NCBI GenBank assembly: GCA_005656395.1
Contig: SRSI01000044.1
Coordinates: 1,054,001-1,118,000, forward strand
Reading direction: 5' to 3'
DNA length: 64,000 bases
From: Strongyloides papillosus
Lineage: Eukaryota; Nematoda; Chromadorea; Rhabditida; Strongyloididae
In this document: piece by piece, positions 12,116 to 23,242 of the stretch
How positions within the stretch are numbered: the stretch's first letter is position 1
How the letters are laid out: each line of letters opens with the position of its first letter
The notes under the pieces: model-generated
The model's database searches: none
Told to the model about the DNA's origin: nothing
What the model saw: the letters and a program-made list of their open reading frames with translations, nothing else
Program-made: the position numbers and the translations under genes

Positions 12116-13836
12116 CATATCTTTTATTGACACATGTATATTGATTCAGATGATTTTTATTAATAAAAATTTTATTTTAAACTAAATTGTATTATTTTAA
12201 CGTTATTTTTTAACATTTAATATTTTATTTCTACTAAACTAATAAAAGTCATTTTTTGGTAGAAAAGATATATAAAATCTTTTATATGCATTATAATTAT
12301 TTAATTTGCAAAAAACAAATGTGTAATTATTTTTTATTTTATAAATGTTTCAATGTTAATATTGTTAAGATAATTTACAAATTCTTGGGTTGGTAATTAT
12401 GATTCAATTTTTGTATTGTCACGTTTCACATACTTTTTAAATTCGTTAGTTTTATAAATGTTTACTTTATTCTTTAAAAATTATAATTCTTTTTGGAGTA
12501 AAAAGTAAGAAAGTTTTGAAAACAATTCTAGTGTGATTTGTTATGTTTATAAATAACATTATGGGTCTTGTAAGATAGAATAATGGAGTAGTTAATTTTG
12601 ATAAATAAACAAATGTTAATATAAAATGATATGTCACAGATAGTTTGCTTAAAAAAATATTCTCTTACAAAGTACATTTAGAAGTGTATCATTATCATAT
12701 AATAAATTTATGTTTCTTCCCTGGGAATTAAATTTGCAATAAAAGGTTGATAATGACATATTTTTAATATTTATAATAGAGCATTTTTAATTTTGTATGA
12801 TGTAGTTTATTTAAAACATTAGTGCAGTCTAATGTATTGTTCTTGTTAATATTGTTGTATAAAAATGATATTATATATAACAATTTGAAAGGTAAAACTT
12901 TAATTATTGTTTTTAATATTTAATGAATTACTTTTAATTTTTAATACGCTCTTATATTTAGCAAGCTATTTAAATGCCAATGAATGTTTCATTGAGTAAT
13001 TATTTTTTTAAAGTATATTTATATATAATTTTTTTAGTATAATAATTTATAACTTTATAAAAATTTAACCATTTATAAATTATTAACAACATTTTGTTAT
13101 TTGTAAAAAAGAAAAAAATTAGATTATTAAACTATATTACGTTAAAGTTTAAAAATTAGTGCGTAATGCGAATGTCCTTATAATGTCTTAATATTTTTTT
13201 TATAAAAAATCATTGATATTTTATTGGTTTAATGTTTTATATAAAAGAAGTCACCTGATATAAAATATTATTATTTATTGCTTTTAACAGACATTGTTTT
13301 TAAAAAAAATTTCTTAAATTTTAAAAATTAAACTTTACCTAATAATTAAAATATAGAGAATATGTTTGATCTAACACGTAAAAGGGCGAGAAAGTGATAC
13401 ACAGGTTTAATTAAATTTACCTTTTGAAAGAGTGCATAAATCTTTATTTTACCCTGCATCATATATATTATCAATTTTTACTGATAAATGATGCTCTTAG
13501 TGTAAAAATATATTATTATTATATTATATATTGTAGTAAAAATTAATCACGCGATATGTAAATTGACAAAACCTACTTATCTGGTATTTTCAAAGACAAT
13601 TGGCTGTCATTATATGATTCTTAAGGATAGTTGTTAGGCAACTGTCTTTTATATTTATTGTTACATTCCATAGATGTATCCTTAATTAGTATATTCTTAT
13701 CTAAAAACATAACTATTATTATGTAAAATCGTTTTTATTATTTTAATAATTCTTTAATCTCCGTTTTTTTATTTTTCATTTATACTTTTTATATCAAAAA
13801 TTTTTTTACAGGATCATAAATAAATTTGTAAAAAGT
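12116..13836. other. Gene-free AT-rich region upstream of sar-1
   Basis: No coding sequence recognised. A T-rich tract ending in TTTACAG at 13811, just 25 bp before the sar-1 ATG, is a probable trans-splice or 5'UTR splice acceptor. Confidence 0.4.
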
Positions 13837-14528
13837 ATGTCTTGGTTATGGAATTGGATTTCAGGTGTCCTTAACTATTTAGGTAAATTAAAAAAATAAC
13901 TTTATAAATATGTCTAATATAATAATATATTTCAAGGGTTGTCTCAAAAATCTGGTAAACTAGTATTTCTAGGATTAGATAATGCTGGAAAAACAACACT
14001 TCTTCATATGTTAAAAGATGATAAAATTGCTCAGCATGTTCCAACACTTCATCCAACAGCCGAAGAGTTATCTTTGGGTGGAATAAAATTTACAACATTT
14101 GATTTGGGTGGTCACGCACAAGGTAAATTCTATATATATTAAATAATCATTTTTTTATTAAAAATATATTTTTAGCTAGGAGAGTATGGAAAGATTATTT
14201 TCCTGCTGTTGATGCGATTGTTTTTTTAGTTGATTGTGCAGATTTAGAGAGAATAATAGAAGCAAAAGAGGAATTATTGAGTTTACTTAAGGATGAGCAA
14301 ATTTCAGATTGTCCAATTCTTGTTCTTGGTAACAAAATTGATAAACCAAATGCATTGAGTGAAGATTACTTGAAATATCATCTTGATGTAAGTAGTATAA
14401 CAACAGGTAAAGGAATTATTCCAAGAAAAGATTTAGCATCTAGACCCATAGAAGTATTTATGTGTTCTGTTATCAAAAGGCAAGGATATGGAGAGGGATT
14501 CAGGTGGTTGGCGCAATATTTAGATTAA
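13837..14528 (+). CDS. sar-1: SAR1 small GTPase (COPII coat assembly)
   Basis: SAR1 starts COPII vesicle budding at ER exit sites by inserting its N-terminal amphipathic helix on GTP binding. Exons 13837-13882, 13937-14122, 14176-14528 give 194 residues, the normal family length. Visible motifs: N-terminal [16 protein letters not shown] membrane helix, P-loop GLDNAGKT, switch region [26 protein letters not shown] (switch II), NKID and the C-terminal [16 protein letters not shown]. Introns of 54 and 53 nt split G|G and Q-A codons exactly as needed to keep the protein intact. Its pairing in the window with a TBC1D20-like RAB1 GAP is functionally suggestive but they are separated and on opposite strands. 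Confidence 0.97.
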
Positions 14529-15186
14529 TTTTATTTTGCAATCAAACTTGGATATCTTTTATAAAAATAAAAATATTTACTTGTAATTTTAAGTTAATTT
14601 GATTATAATAATTTTTTTTGTAGTGTTTTTACGAAATAATATAGCACATGTTTACTAATAATTTAAATAGTGATAATAAAATAAGGATAAAATACTTTGA
14701 ATTACAAAAGAATAAGTATTATTTAAGTATGCAGAAATATTTTCGCACTTGAATTATTAAAAAGTTATTATCACTATTAAGATAGAGTATAATCTTTCAA
14801 ATAATCGTTCTTACGATGATTATCCTTCATATTTCAATTTTAAAGCACTTTTTTTTTTAAAATCCTAAAAATATTACTTACCACAAATTTTTTTTCCATA
14901 AAAACGTTATCAAGTGTTAATAGAAATTAAATTTATCGTATATTGAAGTTTAAACAAACAGATTACAATATTATCAATGCTATAATTTCATAAGCATTAA
15001 TATATGAAGATAGTTAAGGGCTTCATTATAAGTCAACTTTAATATCTTCTATATATCCAGATTTACCTTCTGAAAATAAACAGAATTAGATTTCTTCTGA
15101 TAAATATGTTATTTATGTTTTTATTTTATAAAAACATTTCTAAGAAAAAGTTAATATTGAAATGAAAGTACTAAACATAAGTTGTA
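14529..15186. other. Intergenic 3' flank of sar-1
   Basis: AT-rich, no coding signal; ends at the TA dinucleotide that borders the transposable element. Confidence 0.4.
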
Positions 15187-16137
15187 CACACAAAAAAAAT
15201 GTGAAAATTTTTGACAAATCTATCTAAAATGCAATAAAAATTCCCACCTGTTAAAAAAATCAACATTTATTCAGATTTTAAAATTATCAAGCGACAATCA
15301 AAATGTTTTTAAACGATGAAAAATTTTAGGTTGTTGCAATATTTTGCTGTTTTTTTACAAAATTACATATGTTTTATATTTAAAATAATGTAACTTTTTT
15401 TTAATCTTAATGTTTTTGATATAATGCTAATCTTAGGATCTAATTTTTTTTCTAATATACATGAAACATGTTGTTATAACTCAATTTCGTGTGGAGTTGT
15501 TAAGTTTGAACAAAAATCATTGTACTAAACAGTTCACTAGCAACAATAAATATAAAAAATACATAATAATAATAATAACAAAAAGCCAAAAATTATCTTT
15601 TAACCACACAAAGCATTAATAATATTTAAAATATTATCTTAGTATATGTTCTTATATTAAGTTTAAATATGTAGAAGATATTTTTTACTTTAGATAAAAA
15701 TTAATCGAATATCATAATTTTTCATAGATTCCATTTTTTAGTAGAACCATTAAATTCATTCCAAAAATTTTTCGGCCTTCAGAAGAGTGTAATTTTATAA
15801 TAAAAGGTGTAATTATTAATAACTCAAACTATTAAAACATATTAATAAAAATATTTTGGTATGCTCAGAATTGCTTTTTGTAAAAGCATTTATAATCTTA
15901 CATAAAATTCTAATCTTATATTTAAAAAAGTATTTGTAGAAGACAATCTAAGCTTTAAAATACAAATAATATAATAAAAAATAGAAACTTATTTTAATAA
16001 CTACTTAATTATTGCTTTAATTTTTAAGTACTATATAATTGCGATAAAATTAGTCGCAAATCAAGAAAATTCAAATTTTGATAGGTGGGAAAAATTCATT
16101 ACATTTTACGCAAAAATGCTTCCCATTTTTTTGTGTG
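15187..16137. mobile_element. TA-flanked non-autonomous DNA transposon (copy 1)
   Basis: A 951 bp element with terminal inverted repeats: CACACAAAAAAAATG at the left and the complement ...TTTTTTTGTGTG at the right, flanked on both sides by TA (15185-15186, 16138-16139). Inside, subterminal inverted motifs recur (CCCACCTG left, AGGTGGGA right; GCGACAA left, TTAGTCGC right). No transposase frame is present. A second copy of nearly the same length, inverted, lies at 28159-29107. TA duplication and no coding capacity suggest a MITE-like member of a Tc1/mariner-type superfamily; the superfamily is inferred. Confidence 0.75.
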
Positions 16138-16465
16138 TATATCCACGCAGAAAAAAAAATTTTATGATAGTAGAATTTAACCTTGTGGAGTACTACATCA
16201 AATAATAATTATATTTTGCTTTTAAAGTTATATTTAAAAAAAATCATTACTCTATCTCCCCAATAATTTTTTTAACAAAATATCTCATTTCCGTTGATAC
16301 CTCTTTATATGTTTTTTACAATATTATAATTATTTTAACTTTTAGGCATATATTGAATCTATTAAATAGTAGAATTTATACAACTTTTACTATAAACTTT
16401 CAAATTGGATAAAAGGAAATTCTTTAAGTACTCAGGTGTATGAAAATATTCAACTTCAATAAATA
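16138..16465. other. Intergenic region between transposon and decayed gene
   Basis: AT-rich, nothing recognised. Confidence 0.3.
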
Positions 16466-16871
16466 ATGAAATTTTCGAAAATTTCTATTGTTTTGTCTGT
16501 TAAGTATCCAATGTTGTGTTGATTCTTTCACTAGCATGAAACATTGTGGAAAGTCTATTATTTTTACCTCACCCATACTACAGTTTATTTTACCCTGAGG
16601 CTTTCAGTAATCTTGATTATGCTTATTACCATATTTATTATAAACATTTTGAGATGAAGGGTATCAATTATACTGTATTGATGATTGAGGATAGTGTTTA
16701 TGATGACCTATCTATACATTTATGTTTTATGGCAACAATCAAGTTACCATTACTAATGTTTCCATAGAAAAAAATCCACACTTCAGTCAATTAATATTTG
16801 TATCTGTAAAAGCACATGGAATCTATTCTTTCTTTTCCAATAAAATATTGTTTTTCCATAGTTCAAATTAA
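16466..16871 (+). pseudogene. Frame-broken remnant of a possibly secreted protein gene
   Basis: Three successive open pieces lie in three different frames and read like one protein. First, an ATG at 16466 gives MKFSKISIVLSVKYPMLC, which resembles a signal peptide and then hits a stop. Second, a 73-codon frame at 16546-16767 (YPEAFSNLDYAYYH, NYTVLMIEDSVYDD). Third, an open run at 16707-16868 ending at a TAA (GNNQVTITNVSIEKNPHFS, then IFVSVKAHG). The change from the second to the third frame near 16706 needs one base. No intron with good splice signals explains the shifts. I do not recognise the family. Alternatives are sequence errors in an intact gene or chance open frames. Confidence 0.4.
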
Positions 16872-17438
16872 AAATATTTTGATTACATTGTTATAAGTAT
16901 ATAAAGTGCAAAATGTCATATTTAAAGAATGAAAAAAGAGATTCGAAAACAATAAAAAATGAGGTAATTGAAAGGAAAAGATAATGAAAAGAGAGGAGCT
17001 ATAAAATAATTTATATTAAATTAATTTACTATTAAATTTTATTATAAAAAACACAATGATCCTTTGTTAAGTTTTAAACAATCTTAACCTATAATATTCT
17101 TAATTATTTCATAAAGTATTAATTTGTTTTGATAATACCTTCATTACAAAGCACATTTAACTTTAAAAGAGTCAATTTCTCTTAAATAAACAACTTAAAG
17201 TTTATTTTTCAAATGATCTATATTGATACTAAAATTCTAATCACCATATATTTTCTCTATACTCACTTTTAGCCCCTTCTACTTTGACATATTTCATTGT
17301 CTTTACTATAATAATTGGATTAAAACCTTTATTTGTATCTAAAAATAACAAATATTAACAATTTTATTAAAATATATTTATTATAATTAATAAATAGTTT
17401 ATATATATTATTTTTAGAAATTTTATTTATAAATAAAT
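16872..17438. other. Upstream region of the LHFPL gene
   Basis: AT-rich. ATTTTTAG ending at 17417, 21 bp before the ATG, may be a trans-splice acceptor. No other feature seen. Confidence 0.4.
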
Positions 17439-18197
17439 ATGTATCCGAGTAATTATCTTGATTTAATTACATATAGCAAGGATTATAATAAAAGTTGGAG
17501 AATTTTAAGTGCTGTTTGGATATTTCTAACTATTTGTTCAACTATTCTTCATATGCTAGTAATTATTAATCCAGAGTGGATTGGAAATAACAAAACAAAA
17601 TCGTATTTTGGTTTATATAATTACTGTAATAATGGTATTGATTGTGAATGGGATATAATGACAATTAAACCATTCTCAATTATATCACACATCTCATTTT
17701 TATTCTACGTCTCAGCAGCAATTCTTAATGGATTTTCTATTTTTTCAATTATGGTAAGGGAAAATCTAATAATAAATTAATGAATTATATTTTTTTCCTT
17801 AAGCTTTTTGTTCTCCTAACTGAAAGATATGTATTTTTGGTTGCATCATGGTTTCAGTTGTTGTCTTTTGTTATGACAACAATTGGAAGTTTTGTTTTTC
17901 CATTCTCCTGGGATCATAGTATTGCTAGAGAAATTTGTGATTCACAAATATATACACTTGGATATTGTAGTGTAAGATGGGCTTTTGTGATGTCAATTGT
18001 TCTTATTTTTGATCAACTACTTTTATCAATATTAGGATTTATCTTAGCCAGAAAACAACCCCAAAGACTGCCTGAATATTACGATTATTTAAATTGTAAG
18101 TCTGAAAGTTGACAAGATATATAAAATTTTTATACTTATTATAGATTGTAAAGGAAGTTCATTTGATGGTAGCAGAGATGAGAAAGAAGTATACTAA
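17439..18197 (+). CDS. LHFPL-family tetraspan membrane protein
   Basis: Four-helix membrane protein of the lipoma-HMGIC-fusion-partner-like family; vertebrate members are accessory subunits of mechanotransduction channels and GABA-A receptors, but the role of this one is unknown. Exons 17439-17753, 17804-18095, 18145-18197 give 219 residues, normal for the family. Helix 1 is WRILSAVWIFLTICSTILHM, followed by the family-typical INPEWIG. The extracellular loop carries Cys residues (LYNYC...DCEW). Helices 2-3 are ISHISFLFYVSAAILNGFSI and WFQLLSFVMTTIGSFVFPF, then a Cys-containing loop (CDSQIYTLGYCSVRWAF) and helix 4. The short cytoplasmic tail ends KEVY. All three junctions are GT-AG and in phase; the last splits a Tyr codon. 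Confidence 0.88.
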
Positions 18198-18912
18198 AAA
18201 TCGCAATTTTTAACTTTCTCAATTAACGAAATAATTTATAGATAAGATCTTTATTTCAAAGAAAGATTTTATCATACTAATAATATTTTGTTTTTTTTTA
18301 AATAAAAAATTTGTTAAAAATGAATTTTCACTCACCTTGATTATAAAACCTTTTATTTTTTTTATTTTTCTCATATCATTTACTATGAAATATTCCTATA
18401 GTAGAATTTTTAATTTAATTTATATAATTTTAAGTAAGAAGCATATAGACAACGTATGAAATTATGTAAAAGAGTGTAAATGAACCAAATATACATGCGA
18501 AAAGTTTGAATAATATTGAAAATATAATGAGTAGAATGTTTAATCTAATATTAAATCATTTCTATATTAAACTCTTTTCTTACCTAAACCGAATGAAAAG
18601 TTCACTATGATATATTAGTAACTTTATCTTAGTAGGACATTTATACTTTTTATATCACATCATTGTCATTATAAGTCAAATTATAATAATTAAAACTTAT
18701 TAAAAAATACTCCCCTAAAATTAAATTACCAAATTACTTATTTTATCATGCCAATTTGTTTGTCTAAATTTTCAATAGAAAAACGTTTATTTTTCTTTTG
18801 AAGACTTTTTTAAAATTTAAAAAAAAAATACATAAATTACTAGTAATATTTATAAACAAAAATCATTAAAATCTAATATATATTTTTTTACTAATTCCAT
18901 TCCTATTTAGAC
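18198..18912. other. Intergenic region
   Basis: A 715 bp AT-rich spacer between two plus-strand genes. No coding or repeat feature recognised. Confidence 0.4.
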
Positions 18913-20114
18913 ATGCTAAATATAAATATTCTATTTATTATTTGTAATCTCGTAGCTATCCTCCTCATTAATAATATTTTGAAAGGATTTATTATTGTGA
19001 GGGAGATGAATAATTGTGCATTAGAATTTAACTATGAAGATATTTTATTTGATCCATTACTTGGGAAAGCCGTATCAAATTTAAAAAACACATTTGGTGT
19101 AATAATGTTAAATAAGCATGCTGTCGATATTACTTTAAATTGGATGTGTAATGTTAATGATTTCATAAATTTTGAAGATGAAATTTTATTTTTTACATTA
19201 GATAAGGAATCAAAACATGAACTTGAATCAAAATATAAGAATTTAAACATTTACACATGGGAGACAGATTGTCTATCGGTAGGTTAACAATTAAAGTGTA
19301 ACAAAATTTTTAATTAGGAAACATTTTCATTTGGTGATAGCAAATATATGAGTTTCTTCCTCCTTAGAACAACAATCATAAAAGTATTGCTACGATTAAA
19401 AAGAACATTTTGGATGTTACAAGCCGATACAATATGGAAAGAATCAATATTTAAAATATTTAATGAAAATTATATTAATAGATCCGGTTATAATGTTTTC
19501 CTGGATCAATCCGGTTACGATGGATCGGATAGAAATAGAAAAGAAGTCATGAATGGTGCGAATTTTTTGATAGTCTTTAATAATAAAACACGCCAATTTA
19601 TTGATGATCTTTACTGGTATCAGTCAAACTTTTATGTCACTGATCCTGATGCTATAAAAATTATGTGTACAAATTCTATGTATAAATGCAATTATATTGA
19701 TCATAAGTAAGATTAATTAATTATTCATGATTATTATCTTTTTTCTCCTTCCTCTTCTTTTGTTTTCTAATTTTTACTTTCAGATACATATCAGGATGGG
19801 AATGGGTATATGGGAATCAAACAAATCCTCCAGCACTCCTTCAAATGGATGGTGAAACGGAGGGTGGAAAAATATTAACAATGAAAAGATATAAAATGTG
19901 GTTTTTGAATAATGATAAATCATGTAATAAAAATTATGTTAATAATCTTCAAAGAATGCTAAGAATTGGTGGAGTACCAAAATTATTTTCAACATCAAAA
20001 ATGAAACAAAGTGTTTTATTATACATAGGACAAGTATTATCCAGTATTCCAATATTTGGAAGATGGTACAAAATTTATGGTGGTCTTCCATCATTAACCT
20101 TGCAATTTTTTTGA
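18913..20114 (+). CDS. Type II membrane nucleotide-diphospho-sugar transferase (Nucleotid_trans family)
   Basis: Predicted Golgi glycosyltransferase of the GT77-like 'nucleotide-diphospho-sugar transferase' family that is numerous in nematodes; donor and acceptor unknown. Exons 18913-19278, 19318-19706, 19784-20114 give 361 residues. An N-terminal signal-anchor helix lies at about 4-26 (ILFIICNLVAILLINNIL). The family core follows: KTFWMLQADTIWKE-like segment (LQADTIW takes the place of the metal-binding D-x-D/W motif), RSGYNVFLDQSGYDGSD, GANFLIVFNNKTRQFIDDLYW and a C-terminal Trp/Gly-rich part (YISGWEWVYGN). The two introns (39 and 77 nt) are phase 0 and phase 2 and restore continuous homology. 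Its stop is only 72 bp from the stop of the convergent gene. Confidence 0.82.
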
Positions 20115-20186
20115 TTATAACCCGCAAATTTTTAAAAAATTAATTTCATTTCTCGTTATTATTAAGTTATATTTATTTTTTTAAAT

Positions 20187-21081
20187 CTATAATAAATTAA
20201 TATCAATTAATGATTTGTAAAATTTTTCTGTTCCCTCGTCTTTTTGTTCCGACTCTAGCCAGTTTTTTTCTACAGTTTTATTACATAATTTAATGTCATT
20301 TTTTCCAAAATCTTCACAACCAATTACGGATACATTGATTAAGGAATTGTTCTTATCATTTACAGACTTTAGTGAAAGTTGACTAAGATATGCCGGAGGC
20401 ATTGACACAGCACAATATGTTGGGTGGTGTTTCACAATTTCAAAAAATTCCATACACCTCCACATAATAATGAATTGGTAGATGTATATTCCAGACAGAA
20501 ACAAATAAACGATGATTTCAAATATGTTACTAAAAAATTATTTTAATTAAGTTAATAAAATATAACAACTTACAATAAGATATTTGTACTTAAAAATCGT
20601 TCGGTGATATTATTATTAATCATAAAACCAAAAATACTTTCATTGTAATCTTGTTTTTCAAACAAATTACTAATTGTAAAAACAAAAACACATAATCCAA
20701 TGTACAATAATGTAATGTGTCCTATTAAAAGAAGTGACATAAGTGGAAGGAGGAAATAATCATCACAAGTATAAAATGAATATATTGTAGAGGTACAAAG
20801 TAATAGAAAAAATAATAAAAGAAATATGGAACACGGAAAATTTGAGACAATATATGCAAACATTATTGAACTTTGAAACATAAAAATTATTTTTGCTGAT
20901 GGCTTAAAAAAATTGCTTGTAATTTTATATAATAAAATTCAGTGACATATCAAAAACCTACTAATACATGAAAATTTCCAAAAAACCAGTAAAAATGCTT
21001 ACTTGTCTCAGCATCTTTATATTTCGATAGCCATTGAGTAGTGTTATCTTTTGAAATTAGTGAATTGTTTCTCTTAAACAT
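20187..21081 (-). CDS. Unrecognised four-helix membrane protein
   Basis: Exons 20962-21081, 20574-20902, 20187-20529 (minus strand) give 263 residues with clean GT-AG junctions (phase 0, then phase 2). The N-terminus (MFKRNNSLISKDNTTQWLSK) is hydrophilic. About four hydrophobic segments follow: around FMFQSSIMFAYIVSNF, SIFLLLFFLLLCTSTIYSF, LPLMSLLLIGHITLLYIGLC and, in the last exon, EIIVYLFLSGIYIYQFIIMW. The C-terminal about 90 residues are hydrophilic with several Cys and NVS/NKT sequons, so this part may face the lumen or outside. I do not recognise the family. It lies directly beside, and on the same strand as, a PGAP2-like gene, but shows no PGAP2 motif. Confidence 0.65.
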
Positions 21082-21367
21082 ATTTTGATATAGTTTAATA
21101 ACTAATTTTAAAAGAAATCAAAAGTGAAATGGATTTTAAAGTAACATTTTATTCTAAAATTAAGGAGATTTTATCTATCAAAATACATAAAGATATATTT
21201 AAAGAAACAATTAAATTATCTAGATAAAATACAAAATTTATGAAATATATAAAATCTTGTTATTACATTTATTTATGAATAATAAAATTTAAATCTATAC
21301 TTTCTAATGATAAATAAAAACTACCATAAATTTAATAAAAAAATCAGTTGTTTTAATTAAAATTATA
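21082..21367. other. Short intergenic region
   Basis: AT-rich spacer between two minus-strand membrane-protein genes; nothing recognised. Confidence 0.4.
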
Positions 21368-22416
21368 TTATTTTGAGGATATATTTATTTTACATAAACC
21401 TTCATCAACTTTGAGACATATTTTTTTGTCAAATGACAATGCTTTTGATTTTTCATCTACATATTTTTCCACATATCTCGTACATAATAATATTTTATTT
21501 TTAATATCCCAATACGCTGTTGAATGGAATAATATATTAATAACAACCTCTAAATATTCGCATATTGCAAATATTTCATATGCATATTTTGTACATTTTT
21601 TGAAATATAAGTAAAATGCTACTATCATTATAGGAGCTATTGTACAATATATTGATAAAAATAAAATTTTCATTCGATATGAAAAGATTCCGTATGGTTT
21701 ACAATAAAATAAAGTTTTCCTATGAAGTATTGTGTTTGTTATCATAAATACAATACCAGAAGTACCAAATAAGTAAAAACATATTACGTGCAATTCTAAA
21801 AAAAAATAAAAAAAGAATAAATTATTCAATAGTAAACGATCGGATAAAAAATATCCACAAAACATACGCGCATTTTCTCTTTCTCCTATTACAGACAAAA
21901 ATGTAATAAAAACAAGTTCTATTAACCCAGAAATAGTGTATACTTTTATTAGTAAAAAATGTAATTTTGATTTTCCTTTTATAACATTCTCAAATCTAGC
22001 ATATCTTTCTGTTTGTACACATATTTCAAGAAAACGTAATGGTACATGCATAAGAATTAATATTTGCCAAAATACTCTTTCCAAAGGTAGATTTATAATT
22101 CTTGATAACGATGGTAGTAATGCTCTTCCACATTGCCAATTATAATTACTTATGTCATCATTATGGAATAATAAAGCAATTGAAATAGATAAAATTGATC
22201 CTGCTAATGGTGGTACAATGCCAGCAATAAAAACTAAAAGTGGAGTGATTCTTAAAAAAAGATAAATGAAAATTTAAATTAAAAATTATAAATATTAAAA
22301 ACAAACTTTATTATTTCTGTGTACTTTAAAGAACCATCTGTATATGTTGTACTGTTATCCAATTTTTTTAGATAATTTTTTTCATCCTCTAAACTTAAAT
22401 TTGATACTTTATTCAT
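21368..22416 (-). CDS. PGAP2/FRAG1-like membrane protein
   Basis: PGAP2 is a Golgi membrane protein needed for fatty-acid remodelling of GPI anchors; nematodes have several paralogues, so the precise role is uncertain. Two exons, 22307-22416 and 21368-22250, join across a 56 nt intron (GTTTGT donor, TTTAAG acceptor; the K codon is split aa|a) to give 330 residues. A hydrophilic N-terminus is followed by a first helix (LLVFIAGIVPPLAGSILSIS), then the family-like CGRALLPSLSRIIN and VFWQILILMHVPLRF. The conserved late helix AICEYLEVVINILFHSTAYW matches the PGAP2 EYLVVLSNMAFHMTAYWDF pattern. The start ATG follows TTCACAG, a possible trans-splice acceptor. Confidence 0.8.
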
Positions 22417-23242
22417 TTCCTGTGAACAAATTATTATAGTCTTTTCATAAATAAATATATCCTAAAAACAAATTGAATGTTAACAACTTTTTGTGTAACA
22501 TTTACAATAGTGATCTATGAAATATTTTATTAAAATTAAATATGGTTTTTTCACATTAAAAAAACTATGATTTAAAATATAAGAAATATTTTATATAAAA
22601 AGTATGAGAATTTATAAAAACCTTCTTAAATTAATAATTATTAAGTTTTAAATGAAAAGATTTATTTCAGACAAGGAAGAACGCAAGAACAGGTTTATTT
22701 GAATGAATTAATCATATTATCCATGAATGAATAAGATTTTCATTTAGAAGATACATAGTAATAAGTTATTGTAAAGCACACGTAATTACATGAAATAAAG
22801 TTTTTAATAAATAATATTAATATAAAATATCAAAAAAAGATAATATTTTTTTGGTAGACATGAAATGGTATCGTTTATGTGGTAATTACGAATATATCCT
22901 TAACGTTAATCTTTTTTTTTCATTATATCATAAAGATAAAATAAGAATATAAAATTAAATTCTTCATGAAAGGTTATTGTTATCATTACATATCTCATAG
23001 AATCAATTCTTTTATCCGTATAAACTAAATTAAAGTATAGTATATGTGTACTATTTATATTACTAAAATTTTATGTATAAACATATTATTGTTATATAAA
23101 ACAACAATAATATAAAATGAATATAAATGAATTAGTTAAATTATAATGTCTCGAAAATGGATGTGTGTAGAAAGTTTGATCAAAGTATAAATTAATAACC
23201 CGTTATCAAAATATATATTTTATAAAGTGTTTCGTGATATTT
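22417..23242. other. Intergenic region
   Basis: About 0.8 kb AT-rich DNA between two minus-strand genes. No coding sequence or repeat with defined ends recognised. Confidence 0.4.
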
